NCBI GenBank assembly: GCA_004292755.1 | Contig: RDXE01000040.1 | Location: forward strand, 61,721 to 125,720 | Length of the DNA: 64,000 nt | From: Alphaproteobacteria bacterium | Lineage (GTDB): Bacteria > Pseudomonadota > Alphaproteobacteria > Elsterales > Elsteraceae | Direction: 5' to 3' | Part shown: in pieces, positions 7,946 to 15,754 of the stretch | Layout: each line of letters starts with the position of its first letter | Numbering within the stretch: the first letter of the stretch is position 1 | Made by a program: the position numbers and the translations under genes | The notes under the pieces: model-generated | What the model saw: only the letters and a program-made list of their open reading frames with translations | What the model was told of the DNA's origin: nothing | The model's database searches: none

Positions 7946-9499
7946 ATGTCTGTTTTCGATCTCAACCGCGCTGTCACCCACTACAACTCTGGACAGCTTC
8001 GAGACGCGATACACGTCGCATCGACACTTGGAGCCTCCGTGCGCAATGATCCGGCGGTCGCTGCAGCCTTACAAACTATGGCGGTTGACGGAATACAAGC
8101 GGCGCTGGCGGCACCCTTGGGCGACCTAGGGGCCGAGATACTGTTGGAGCAAGCGACCAGTTTGGCAGCCCGCCGGGTGGCTGCGTCTGCATGGCAGCAG
8201 CGCGCCATGCAGGTTTTGTCGACTGCTGATGCCGAGGCAGGATTGTTGGCCGCCGCCTTTGCCGTCGATGCGGAGCCCCGTGACCCGGTGTCTCTGGCTT
8301 TGCTGGCCGAGTTCGCCGCTCGAGTCGATGCACCCGAGGTGGCGGCAGCGATTGCGCGAACCCTCGTGCCGTCGGCTGCTGACCCCACCACCAGGGCGCA
8401 TCTGGAGCACCTCGCCAGTCATTCAGACTACAGCAGGCTTGCAGCAGGCGGCGGGTCCCCGGACACCGATCTGTGGTTCGAGATAGGTGAGCAGTGGCGG
8501 GAGCAAAGCAGGCCGCGCGTGGTCCAGGCAAAAATCATGGCTGCACGGGGTGATACACCCAAACCCCTTACTCTGCACCATTTGGCCTATTTGTTTCACA
8601 GCCAAGGCCTAACCGAGATTGCCCTCGCACTGCTCAACATACTGACCACGGCGATTCCATCGAATGTCCTGTATTTGGGCGCTCAAGATCAGCTACTGAC
8701 AAAATCGGGTAAAATCACCGAGCGAACAGCCATTCGAAGCCGCATAATGAGTGAGGAAACGACCAAACTTCTGGCACCTTTGCAGGAACCAATAAGCCAC
8801 TGGAATGTGATTGCTGGAACACAAAATGATCTAGAGCAAGCAATGCTATCCTTGCGGAGTATTGGCTTCGTTGTGCTGCGGTCTGCAATTGATCGAACAG
8901 TCATCGAGGCTGTCGCCGATGCGTTGTTTGGCGCCGATCCGTTACGTGACTATGCCGATCCCGCGCAGGATCTATCTCCCGCGCTTCGTGCGCAGTTACT
9001 TGCGCCACTGCCGTTGACCATCATTCGGTCCCTCGGACTGGTCGGGCCCGATGCGTCAACCTCCCATGCCCGCCAACTGATACCAGGGCGGTCTGCCGCC
9101 AGCCAATTGGTAACGGCGGCCTATCACCAAGATGCAATTGCGTTCTTTCAGCCCCTGCTGAACATGTGGATCCCACTTGATCGTGCAGGCGAAGCTGGAC
9201 CAGGACTAGCGCTGCTGCCGGATCGAACACGTGAAGTCTTACCCACAGAAAGTATTGATTCCAGTGATTTTGACTCTTTGGCAGTTGCTAGAGCCAAAAT
9301 CCAGGAACTGCTCGCCTCAGAAACCGAAGTCATCCCGATCATTAATCCAGGAGATACCGTGTTGTTTCTTGGAACCGTACCCCATCGCACCCATTTGACA
9401 CCCGCGATGACAGCACCTCGGCGCAGCATCGAGTTGCGCTTTGCCCCACCCAACTGGGTGGCCTCGTCGCTGCAGATGGTGGAAAACGCTCCGCACTAA
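7946..9499 (+). CDS. Helical-repeat protein with C-terminal PhyH-like dioxygenase domain
   Basis: 517 residues. The first about 290 residues are alanine-rich and helical, like TPR-type repeats (LNRAVTHYNSGQLRDAIHVA, further A/L-rich helices). The C-terminal about 220 residues resemble phytanoyl-CoA dioxygenase-type Fe(II)/2-oxoglutarate enzymes: a possible iron-binding HxD in AAYHQDAIAFF, a distal His in VPHRTHL, and an Arg-rich strand PRRSIELRF that could hold 2-oxoglutarate. The gene stands alone, 148 bases after the Cfa-like operon, and its second half is less G+C-rich than its neighbours. Such fusions occur near glycan-modifying genes elsewhere, but the substrate is unknown. Convergent with the CaiB-like gene. 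Confidence 0.62.
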   Translation: MSVFDLNRAVTHYNSGQLRDAIHVASTLGASVRNDPAVAAALQTMAVDGIQAALAAPLGDLGAEILLEQATSLAARRVAASAWQQRAMQVLSTADAEAGLLAAAFAVDAEPRDPVSLALLAEFAARVDAPEVAAAIARTLVPSAADPTTRAHLEHLASHSDYSRLAAGGGSPDTDLWFEIGEQWREQSRPRVVQAKIMAARGDTPKPLTLHHLAYLFHSQGLTEIALALLNILTTAIPSNVLYLGAQDQLLTKSGKITERTAIRSRIMSEETTKLLAPLQEPISHWNVIAGTQNDLEQAMLSLRSIGFVVLRSAIDRTVIEAVADALFGADPLRDYADPAQDLSPALRAQLLAPLPLTIIRSLGLVGPDASTSHARQLIPGRSAASQLVTAAYHQDAIAFFQPLLNMWIPLDRAGEAGPGLALLPDRTREVLPTESIDSSDFDSLAVARAKIQELLASETEVIPIINPGDTVLFLGTVPHRTHLTPAMTAPRRSIELRFAPPNWVASSLQMVENAPH

Positions 9500-9520
9500 G
9501 CCGCTCAGCACCCGCGGCGC

Positions 9521-10450
9521 TCACCGCACCATGCCCACCCGCACCCGCTCTAGACACGCATCGGTGCCCGCGGCGAGGGTAAGCCAGTGGGTAGCTGGCT
9601 GTTCGGCGAAGCGGGCGTCCAGGCGGGCGATGGTGGCGGGCCAAGTGGAGCGCGTGTGTTGGTCGGTCGCGTCCACATCGGCCGTAAGGTCGAGGACTGT
9701 CAGCAGCGCTTGCCAGAAACGCCGTTCGATTGCCCCCACGGCGAGCCAAGTACCACACGCCGCGCGGTAGCAGCGATAGAACGGGGCGCCGCCGTCCAGA
9801 AGGTTGTCCTCCCGCTGGGTGGACCATAGGCCAGCGGCTTGCAGGCGGGCGAGTGGGTCTGCCAGCGCCACGGTTGCCTCATAGATTGAGGTTTCAACCA
9901 CCGCCCCCTGGCCAGTGACACTGCGGGCGACCAGCGCCGCCAGCACATCACGCACCAGCATCATGGCGGCACCGCCGAAGTCGCCGATCAGATTGAGCGG
10001 CGGCACCGGGCGCTCGGCTGGGCCAATTGCGGCCAGCACACCAGTCGCGGCGAGGTAGGTGATGTCGTGACCAGCCTCCAGCGCCCGTGGGCCGTGGCGC
10101 GGCCAGCCGCTAACCCGGCCATAGATCAGCTTCGGGTGGCGGGGGCACAGCACCTCCGGTCCGAAGCCCAACCGCTCCATCACGCCGGGGCGAAAGCCCT
10201 CCAGCACCACATCGGCCGTGGCGACCAGCGCGTGGGCGGTGGTGGGGTCAGCCTTCAAATCCACGGCGACCGGGTCTTTGCCGTCGTTGAGGCCGTGCGC
10301 CTCCTCCGGGATGTGAACGCCAAGATCATGCCCGCCTGGACGTACCAGCCGGATCACCCGTGCTCCCAGGCCGCGCAGCTGCTGACCAGCAAACGGCACT
10401 GGTCCGATGGCCGGGAACTCCACCACGGTCAGCCCTGCCAGCGGTGCCAT
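9521..10450 (-). CDS. CaiB/BaiF-family CoA-transferase-like protein, short at the C-terminus
   Basis: 309-residue member of the class III CoA-transferase / alpha-methylacyl-CoA racemase family. The N-terminus (MAPLAGLTVVEFPAIGPVPFAGQ) and the GHDITYLAATG segment, whose Asp is the usual catalytic residue, are clear, as are ADVVLEGFRPGVMERLG and GQGAVVETSIYEA. Full-length relatives have about 360-400 residues and end with a segment after the D-C-x-x-P-V region; this one stops at TDACLERVRVGMVR, so the closing part is missing. ATG 10450 overlaps the xerC stop (TGATG). It may be racemase-like, shortened but active, or decaying. Confidence 0.78.
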   Translation of the reverse strand: MAPLAGLTVVEFPAIGPVPFAGQQLRGLGARVIRLVRPGGHDLGVHIPEEAHGLNDGKDPVAVDLKADPTTAHALVATADVVLEGFRPGVMERLGFGPEVLCPRHPKLIYGRVSGWPRHGPRALEAGHDITYLAATGVLAAIGPAERPVPPLNLIGDFGGAAMMLVRDVLAALVARSVTGQGAVVETSIYEATVALADPLARLQAAGLWSTQREDNLLDGGAPFYRCYRAACGTWLAVGAIERRFWQALLTVLDLTADVDATDQHTRSTWPATIARLDARFAEQPATHWLTLAAGTDACLERVRVGMVR

Positions 10451-11409
10451 CACGCGTCGGCTCGGGGATGGGTGTTGCGATGAACCTCCACCAAGCGACG
10501 GACATCCACGGCTGTGTAGCGCTGAGTGGTGGTGAGGGAAGCATGACCCAGCAGCTGCTGGATCTGGCGCAAATCACCGCCTTCAGCCAGCAAGTGGGTT
10601 GCGAAGCTGTGGCGCAGCGCGTGCGGGGTCGCCGTGTCCGGAAGCGACAACGCCTCCCGCACCCGGCGCACCTGCCGCTGCACAACACCGGGGTTGAGCG
10701 GGCCGCCGCGGGCACCAACAAACAGGGGGCCATCGGGCGCCAGGGGGTGCGGGCATTGGCTGAGATAGGCGTCAATCGCCTCCCGCACAACGGGCAGCAC
10801 AGGAACCAGGCGCTGCTTGTTGCCTTTGCCGGTCACCACCATGGCATCGCTGGTGGGCGCCTGCCGACGCTGGAGACCCAGGGCCTCGCCAATGCGCAAC
10901 CCACAGCCATACAGCAAGGTCATCAGCGCGGTGTCGCGCGCGCCAATCCAGGGGGCGGAGGCCAGCTCCCCCACCACCTCCAGCGCGTCGGTCGCCTCCG
11001 GCACGGTGAGCGCCTTTGGCACCGACTTCGGCTGTCGCGGCGTGCGCACAGCGGCCATCACCGGATTGTGCAGGATGCCCGCCCGGTCAAGGTACCCAAA
11101 CACCCCGCGCAACGCAGACAGTGCGCGGGCGAGGGATGGCTTTGACAACCCGGCCTGAATGCGATCAGCCAGGAACGAGCGCACCTCCCCCGGTGCGACG
11201 CTGCTGAGGCCATTCAGGCTGACAGCCTCCCCCCGGTGGCGGGCGAGAAACGTCAAAAAGGCGACAATGTCGCGCCCATAACCATCAACGGTGTGACGCG
11301 ACGCTCGCTTCTCGCGCGCCAGCCAATCAAGCCAGCCATAAAGCGCCTGCTCGGCTGCGGTGTCCGCCACCCCGGTCGGCAGCAGAATCACTCCGGTAGG
11401 TCCAGCCAC
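10450..11409 (-). CDS. xerC: Tyrosine recombinase XerC
   Basis: 319-residue site-specific recombinase that resolves chromosome dimers at dif with XerD and FtsK. It has the N-terminal SAM-like core-binding domain and a catalytic domain with Arg in YGCGLRIGEALGL, the HALRH box in ATPHALRHSFATHLL, a further His in LLGHASLTTT, and the nucleophile Tyr in TQRYTAVD. GTG 11409 lies inside the end of the upstream DUF484 gene (22-base overlap). DUF484 next to xerC is a conserved proteobacterial arrangement, which supports XerC rather than XerD or an integron/phage integrase. Confidence 0.93.
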   Translation of the reverse strand: MAGPTGVILLPTGVADTAAEQALYGWLDWLAREKRASRHTVDGYGRDIVAFLTFLARHRGEAVSLNGLSSVAPGEVRSFLADRIQAGLSKPSLARALSALRGVFGYLDRAGILHNPVMAAVRTPRQPKSVPKALTVPEATDALEVVGELASAPWIGARDTALMTLLYGCGLRIGEALGLQRRQAPTSDAMVVTGKGNKQRLVPVLPVVREAIDAYLSQCPHPLAPDGPLFVGARGGPLNPGVVQRQVRRVREALSLPDTATPHALRHSFATHLLAEGGDLRQIQQLLGHASLTTTQRYTAVDVRRLVEVHRNTHPRADA

Positions 11410-12107
11410 GCCCGCACCAAATGCTCAATCACACCAGCCAGAAACGCCAGCAACTCAGTCCCCTGCCCTGGGTTGAAGGCATCCGGCGTGCGGGCGCCCA
11501 AGGCAAGCAGACCTGCTGGACTGTGTTGCGAAAACCGCAAGCGCACCAGCGCGTCAGAGCGCACAAGGCCCGCGGCACTGGTGCCAAACAACACCGGATC
11601 GCCAATCACATCGGCGCGCAAAATCACGTCGCGACCGGGACCGATCAATTGATCGGTCACGCCGGGTTGCAGGATTTGCACGCCTGCGCGGATCACCGCA
11701 CCGGGAATGGCATCGGCAGCGCCGTGTGTCGCCTCTAGACACAGGCCGACCGCGTCGATGTCGAGAATCAACGACAGGTCGCCGGTGATCACCTGGATGA
11801 TCTGCTCAAAACCACGCGCGCCCAAGAGGGCCAGTACAGCTTGATGCACCCGGTTCTGGATTTGCTGATTGACGCGGGCTGACTGGATCAGCGTGCGCTG
11901 CACGGTCTTCAGCTGGTGGTGATCCTCCCGCAGCCGGTGCAGCAGCACCGATTGCAGATCAACCACTTGGTCGCCCATGGTACGGTCAGGCACCGCCATG
12001 CGGTCAAACAGCTCGGACCGGTTCAGAAAGAACCGGGGATGACGCTCCAGATACGCCTCAACATCAGCGGCGGACAGGATGCGGGGTTCGGCGACTGGAT
12101 CCGTCAT
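11388..12107 (-). CDS. DUF484 family protein
   Basis: 239-residue GAF-like protein found beside xerC in many proteobacteria. The N-terminus has the family signature AADVEAYLERHPRFFLNRSELF, followed by a coiled-coil-prone stretch (LLHRLREDHHQLKTVQ) and a GAF-like domain ending with SPAGLLALGARTPDAFNPGQGTELLAFL. Function unknown. It sits 5 bases downstream of the transaldolase gene and overlaps xerC by 22 bases, so all three and the CaiB-like gene are probably one transcription unit. Confidence 0.9.
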   Translation of the reverse strand: MTDPVAEPRILSAADVEAYLERHPRFFLNRSELFDRMAVPDRTMGDQVVDLQSVLLHRLREDHHQLKTVQRTLIQSARVNQQIQNRVHQAVLALLGARGFEQIIQVITGDLSLILDIDAVGLCLEATHGAADAIPGAVIRAGVQILQPGVTDQLIGPGRDVILRADVIGDPVLFGTSAAGLVRSDALVRLRFSQHSPAGLLALGARTPDAFNPGQGTELLAFLAGVIEHLVRAWLDLPE

Positions 12108-12112
12108 GGCGG

Positions 12113-12772
12113 CTAATCAAGAATGCTTTGGCCAGTCTTGGCCCAGTCGGCCACAAACTGCTGCAAGCCTTTGTCGGTCAAGGGATGGTTGAACAACTGC
12201 CGCAGCACCGATGGCGGCAGCGTACAGACATCAGCACCCAGCTTGGCAGCCTGCACAACATGCATGGGATTGCGCACGGAGGCCACCAGGACCTCGGTCT
12301 GAATGCTGGGATAGTTGGCGTAGATCTGAACGATGTCGGCGATCAAATCCATGCCCTCGGTGCCAATGTCATCCAGCCGACCAACGAAGGGCGAGATGTA
12401 AGCCGCCCCCGCTTTGGCAGCCAGCAAGGCTTGTGCAGCTGAGAAGCACAGGGTGACATTGACCGGCGTGCCTTGATCGGCCAAAGCCTTGCAGGTTTTC
12501 AACCCATCGGCTGTCAGCGGCACTTTGACCACGACATTGGAGGCAATCGCGGCAAGGCGCTGACCTTCCTTCAGCATGGTGGCAAAATCGGTTGCCGCCA
12601 CCTCGGCCGACACTGGACCAGGAACTGCCTTGCAAATCTCCGCCACCAGATCGACGAAGCGGCCACCCGACTTCAGCACCAGCGATGGATTGGTGGTGAC
12701 ACCATCCACCAGCCCGGTGGCGGCAAGATCGCGAATCTCGGCAAGGTCGGCCGTGTCGATGAAGAACTTCAT
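12113..12772 (-). CDS. tal: Transaldolase, fructose-6-phosphate-aldolase-like subfamily
   Basis: 219-residue small transaldolase that transfers dihydroxyacetone units between sugar phosphates in the non-oxidative pentose-phosphate pathway. [31 protein letters not shown] is the family N-terminus, [14 protein letters not shown] contains the Schiff-base lysine, and [15 protein letters not shown] and [18 protein letters not shown] complete the barrel. ATG 12772 is chosen over an upstream in-frame start because MKFFIDTA is the conserved beginning. The subfamily includes both transaldolases and fructose-6-phosphate aldolases; transaldolase is more likely in alphaproteobacteria. Confidence 0.9.
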   Translation of the reverse strand: MKFFIDTADLAEIRDLAATGLVDGVTTNPSLVLKSGGRFVDLVAEICKAVPGPVSAEVAATDFATMLKEGQRLAAIASNVVVKVPLTADGLKTCKALADQGTPVNVTLCFSAAQALLAAKAGAAYISPFVGRLDDIGTEGMDLIADIVQIYANYPSIQTEVLVASVRNPMHVVQAAKLGADVCTLPPSVLRQLFNHPLTDKGLQQFVADWAKTGQSILD

Positions 12773-12839
12773 GGAACCCCTCTTGGTCGCCGCGGCTGAC
12801 ACCGGTCGCCCCGTCAGCGCCTTGCGCGGAGTCTAGACG

Positions 12840-15026
12840 ATGGATCGCCATCAGACCACCGCTCGCGTGTCGGTGCTGCTGCCGCTGCCGTTGACCGGCG
12901 CCTATGATTATGCGGTGCCCGAGGGTTGGTCACCGCCCGGCCCTGGGACGATCGTGCGCGTTCCCCTCGGCCCGCGGGAGGTGGTGGGGGTGGTGTGGTC
13001 GTCCAATCCCACGGGCCCTGCCCCACCCCGCCTGAAGCCGCTGCTGGAATACCTGCCCGTCCCGCCCCTGCCAGGGCCGCTGTTGGCGTTCATCGACTGG
13101 GTGGCCCGCTACACGCTCAGCCCGCCAGGCTCCGTCCTGCGAATGGCGATCAGCGTGCTGGGGGCATTTCAGCCGCCCCCTGCTGTTGAGGTGGTGAGCC
13201 GCAGCCCGCTGCCACCGCCACCACGCCTGACGGTCGCGCGGGCACGGGTGTTGGCCGCGTTGGAGGGGCATCCGTTTCTGCGCCCCGCCGATCTGGCTGT
13301 GACGGCCGAGGTCTCGACGGGCGTGATCAAGGCGATGGTGCAGGCAGGGCTGTTAACGCGGGCAGAGTTTGGCGAGGATGATGTCCCTCCCCCCTTGACG
13401 CCTGACTGGCGCCGGGGCGGCCCTACCCTGTCGCCCACTCAAAGCCACGTGGCAGCAGCCTTGGCGCAATCCATCGGGGGCGGCTATGGCACCACGCTGT
13501 TGTGCGGTGTCACAGGCTCGGGCAAAACCGAGGTGTATTTCGAGGCCATCGCCGCCTGCCTAGCCGCGGGACAGCAGGCCCTGATCCTGTTGCCGGAGAT
13601 CGCGCTGTCCGCTCAATGGTTGGAGCGGTTTGAGCATCGCTTCGGGGTCGCACCGCAAGCGTGGCATTCGGGCCTGAGTGGTGTCGAACGGCGCACCGGC
13701 TGGCGGCGGATCGCCCGCGGCGAGGTGCCCGTGGTGGTTGGCGCTCGCTCTGCCCTGTTTCTGCCGCTGGGTCGGCTCGGCCTGATTGTCGTTGATGAGG
13801 AGCACGACGCCGCCTTCAAGCAGGAAGACGGTGTGTTGTATCAGGCCCGCGACATGGCGGTGGTGCGCGGGCGGCTGGCGAATGCGCCTGTGGTGCTGGC
13901 GAGCGCCACCCCCTCCCTCGAAACCGTCACCAATGTGGAGCGGGGCCGCTATCGCCGCCTGGACCTGCCAGATCGCGCGGGCGGAGCCAGTCTGCCAGAG
14001 GTAACTGTGATCGATCTGCGACGGCATGCCCCCGCGCGCGGGCGCTACCTCTCGCCGCCGCTGGAGGATGCCGTGCGCGAAACCCTGGCCGCAGGCGATC
14101 AGGCGCTGCTGTTCGTCAATCGCCGGGGCTACGCGCCGCTCACCCTCTGCCGGGCCTGCGGGCATCGGTTTGAGTGTCGTCAATGCTCGGCCTTGCTGGT
14201 GGAGCATCGTCTGCGCCGCAAGCTCGTGTGTCATCATTGCGGCTACAGCGAGCCTGAGCCTCATGCCTGCCCAGCCTGCGGCGCCACCGATGCTCTCGTC
14301 GCCTGGGGACCTGGGGTCGAGCGAATCGCTGAGGAGGCCGCCTTCCTGTTTTCCGGTGCTCGGCTGGAAGTGATGAGTTCCGACCTGCTGGCCGATGCCA
14401 AGGCCGCCCGCGCGCTGGTCAACCGCATGGCGGAGCGAGAGGTTGACCTGCTGATCGGCACTCAGATGATCGCCAAAGGCCACAACTTTCCTCACCTCAC
14501 GCTGGTCGGCATCGTCGATGCCGACCTCGGCCTGCGCGGCGGCGACCTGCGCGCGGGAGAGCGCAGCTTTCAGGTGCTGCAACAGGTGGCAGGGCGGGCA
14601 GGCCGCGCGGAGAAGCCTGGCCGGGTGCTGCTGCAAACCACCGACCCCGCCAATCCCGTGATCCAAGCGCTGGCGGCACGGGATCTGGATGGTTTTCTCG
14701 CGGTCGAGGCGGAGGAACGACTGGCGGCCAACATGCCGCCATACAGCCGCCTGGTTGCTCTGATCGTCTCCGCTGCTACACCAGAGGAGGCTGATCGCCT
14801 TGCCCGCAGCCTAGCGCGCACAGCCCCGCGCTTGCCCGATGTAACGGTGCTGGGGCCAGCGCCCGCACCGATGGCACTGCTGCGCGGTCGCCATCGCCGA
14901 CGGTTGCTGGTGCGCGCGCCGAAGGATGTGAGCATCCAGCCGATCATCACCGACTGGTTGACCCGGGCCCCCGCCACTGGCAGCGCCCGGATCACGGTGG
15001 ATGTTGACCCCTACAGCTTTCTGTAG
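12840..15026 (+). CDS. priA: Primosomal protein N' (PriA helicase)
   Basis: 728-residue superfamily 2 DNA helicase that restarts stalled replication forks. After the N-terminal 3'-DNA-binding domain, Walker A is GVTGSGKTEVYFEA (about residue 222), the DEEH box lies near residue 318, a zinc-binding insertion has four Cys pairs (CRACGHRFECRQC ... CHHCGY ... CPACGA, about residues 438-482), and the C-terminal helicase half includes LLIGTQMIAKGHNFPHLTLV and QVAGRAGRAEKPG. ATG 12840 gives the usual length. It is divergent from the transaldolase gene and converges on ppa with only 2 bases between stop codons. Confidence 0.96.
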   Translation: MDRHQTTARVSVLLPLPLTGAYDYAVPEGWSPPGPGTIVRVPLGPREVVGVVWSSNPTGPAPPRLKPLLEYLPVPPLPGPLLAFIDWVARYTLSPPGSVLRMAISVLGAFQPPPAVEVVSRSPLPPPPRLTVARARVLAALEGHPFLRPADLAVTAEVSTGVIKAMVQAGLLTRAEFGEDDVPPPLTPDWRRGGPTLSPTQSHVAAALAQSIGGGYGTTLLCGVTGSGKTEVYFEAIAACLAAGQQALILLPEIALSAQWLERFEHRFGVAPQAWHSGLSGVERRTGWRRIARGEVPVVVGARSALFLPLGRLGLIVVDEEHDAAFKQEDGVLYQARDMAVVRGRLANAPVVLASATPSLETVTNVERGRYRRLDLPDRAGGASLPEVTVIDLRRHAPARGRYLSPPLEDAVRETLAAGDQALLFVNRRGYAPLTLCRACGHRFECRQCSALLVEHRLRRKLVCHHCGYSEPEPHACPACGATDALVAWGPGVERIAEEAAFLFSGARLEVMSSDLLADAKAARALVNRMAEREVDLLIGTQMIAKGHNFPHLTLVGIVDADLGLRGGDLRAGERSFQVLQQVAGRAGRAEKPGRVLLQTTDPANPVIQALAARDLDGFLAVEAEERLAANMPPYSRLVALIVSAATPEEADRLARSLARTAPRLPDVTVLGPAPAPMALLRGRHRRRLLVRAPKDVSIQPIITDWLTRAPATGSARITVDVDPYSFL

Positions 15027-15028
15027 TG

Positions 15029-15571
15029 TCAGGCCGCTTCGGAGGGTTTGTTGTAACGCGCGACCGAGGCCAGCAGCAGACGCTCCGCCTCCTCAACGCC
15101 GCCCCAGCGGGCGATGGTGACCCACTTGCCCTTCTCCAAATCCTTATAGTGCTTGAAGAAGTGGGCAATCTGCTCGATCAGGATTGGCGGCAGGTCCTGC
15201 CAAGTGTTGATGCCCGCGTAGAACGGATGCAACTTGTCGATAGGGACGGCCAGCACCTTCTCGTCCGGGCCGCCATCATCCTCCATCAGCAACACCCCAA
15301 CGGCGCGGCATGGCACAATGCAGCCGGGCACCAACGCGTGGCGGCCAATCACCAGCACGTCCAGCGGGTCGCCATCTTCGGCCAAGGTGTGGGGCACGAA
15401 GCCATAATTGCCGGGGTAGTACATGGCGGTGTGGAGGAAGCGATCCACAACCAGCGCCCCTGACTCCTTATCCAACTCGTACTTGACCGGCTCGCCGCCC
15501 ATCGGAATCTCGATGATGACATTGAAATCCTTAGGGGGATTCTTGCCGACGGCAACCTTGCTGATATCCAT
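15029..15571 (-). CDS. ppa: Inorganic pyrophosphatase
   Basis: 180-residue soluble family I pyrophosphatase that hydrolyses PPi to two phosphates, driving biosynthetic reactions. Active-site residues are visible in IEIPMGGEPVKYELDKESG, MYYPGNYGFVPHT and DGDPLDVLVI, where the Asp residues bind Mg2+, plus KVLAVPIDK. ATG 15571 gives the family's normal length; an upstream in-frame ATG would add unrelated sequence. It stands alone between priA and a chemoreceptor gene. Confidence 0.95.
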   Translation of the reverse strand: MDISKVAVGKNPPKDFNVIIEIPMGGEPVKYELDKESGALVVDRFLHTAMYYPGNYGFVPHTLAEDGDPLDVLVIGRHALVPGCIVPCRAVGVLLMEDDGGPDEKVLAVPIDKLHPFYAGINTWQDLPPILIEQIAHFFKHYKDLEKGKWVTIARWGGVEEAERLLLASVARYNKPSEAA

Positions 15572-15754
15572 GGGGGATCCTGCCTGATGGCAAACGGAGG
15601 AGAGAGGGAGTGCGGGGCCAACACCCCGCGCCGCCGCCACAATAGTCGGTTTTGCCCCACATCCGCCCGCGACGGAATGTCTTACGACTGCGGTTAGAGG
15701 CCAACCTCGCTAACGCACGCGCTATCCCGTTGATGCTGCGCTGGGCTTGCCAGA

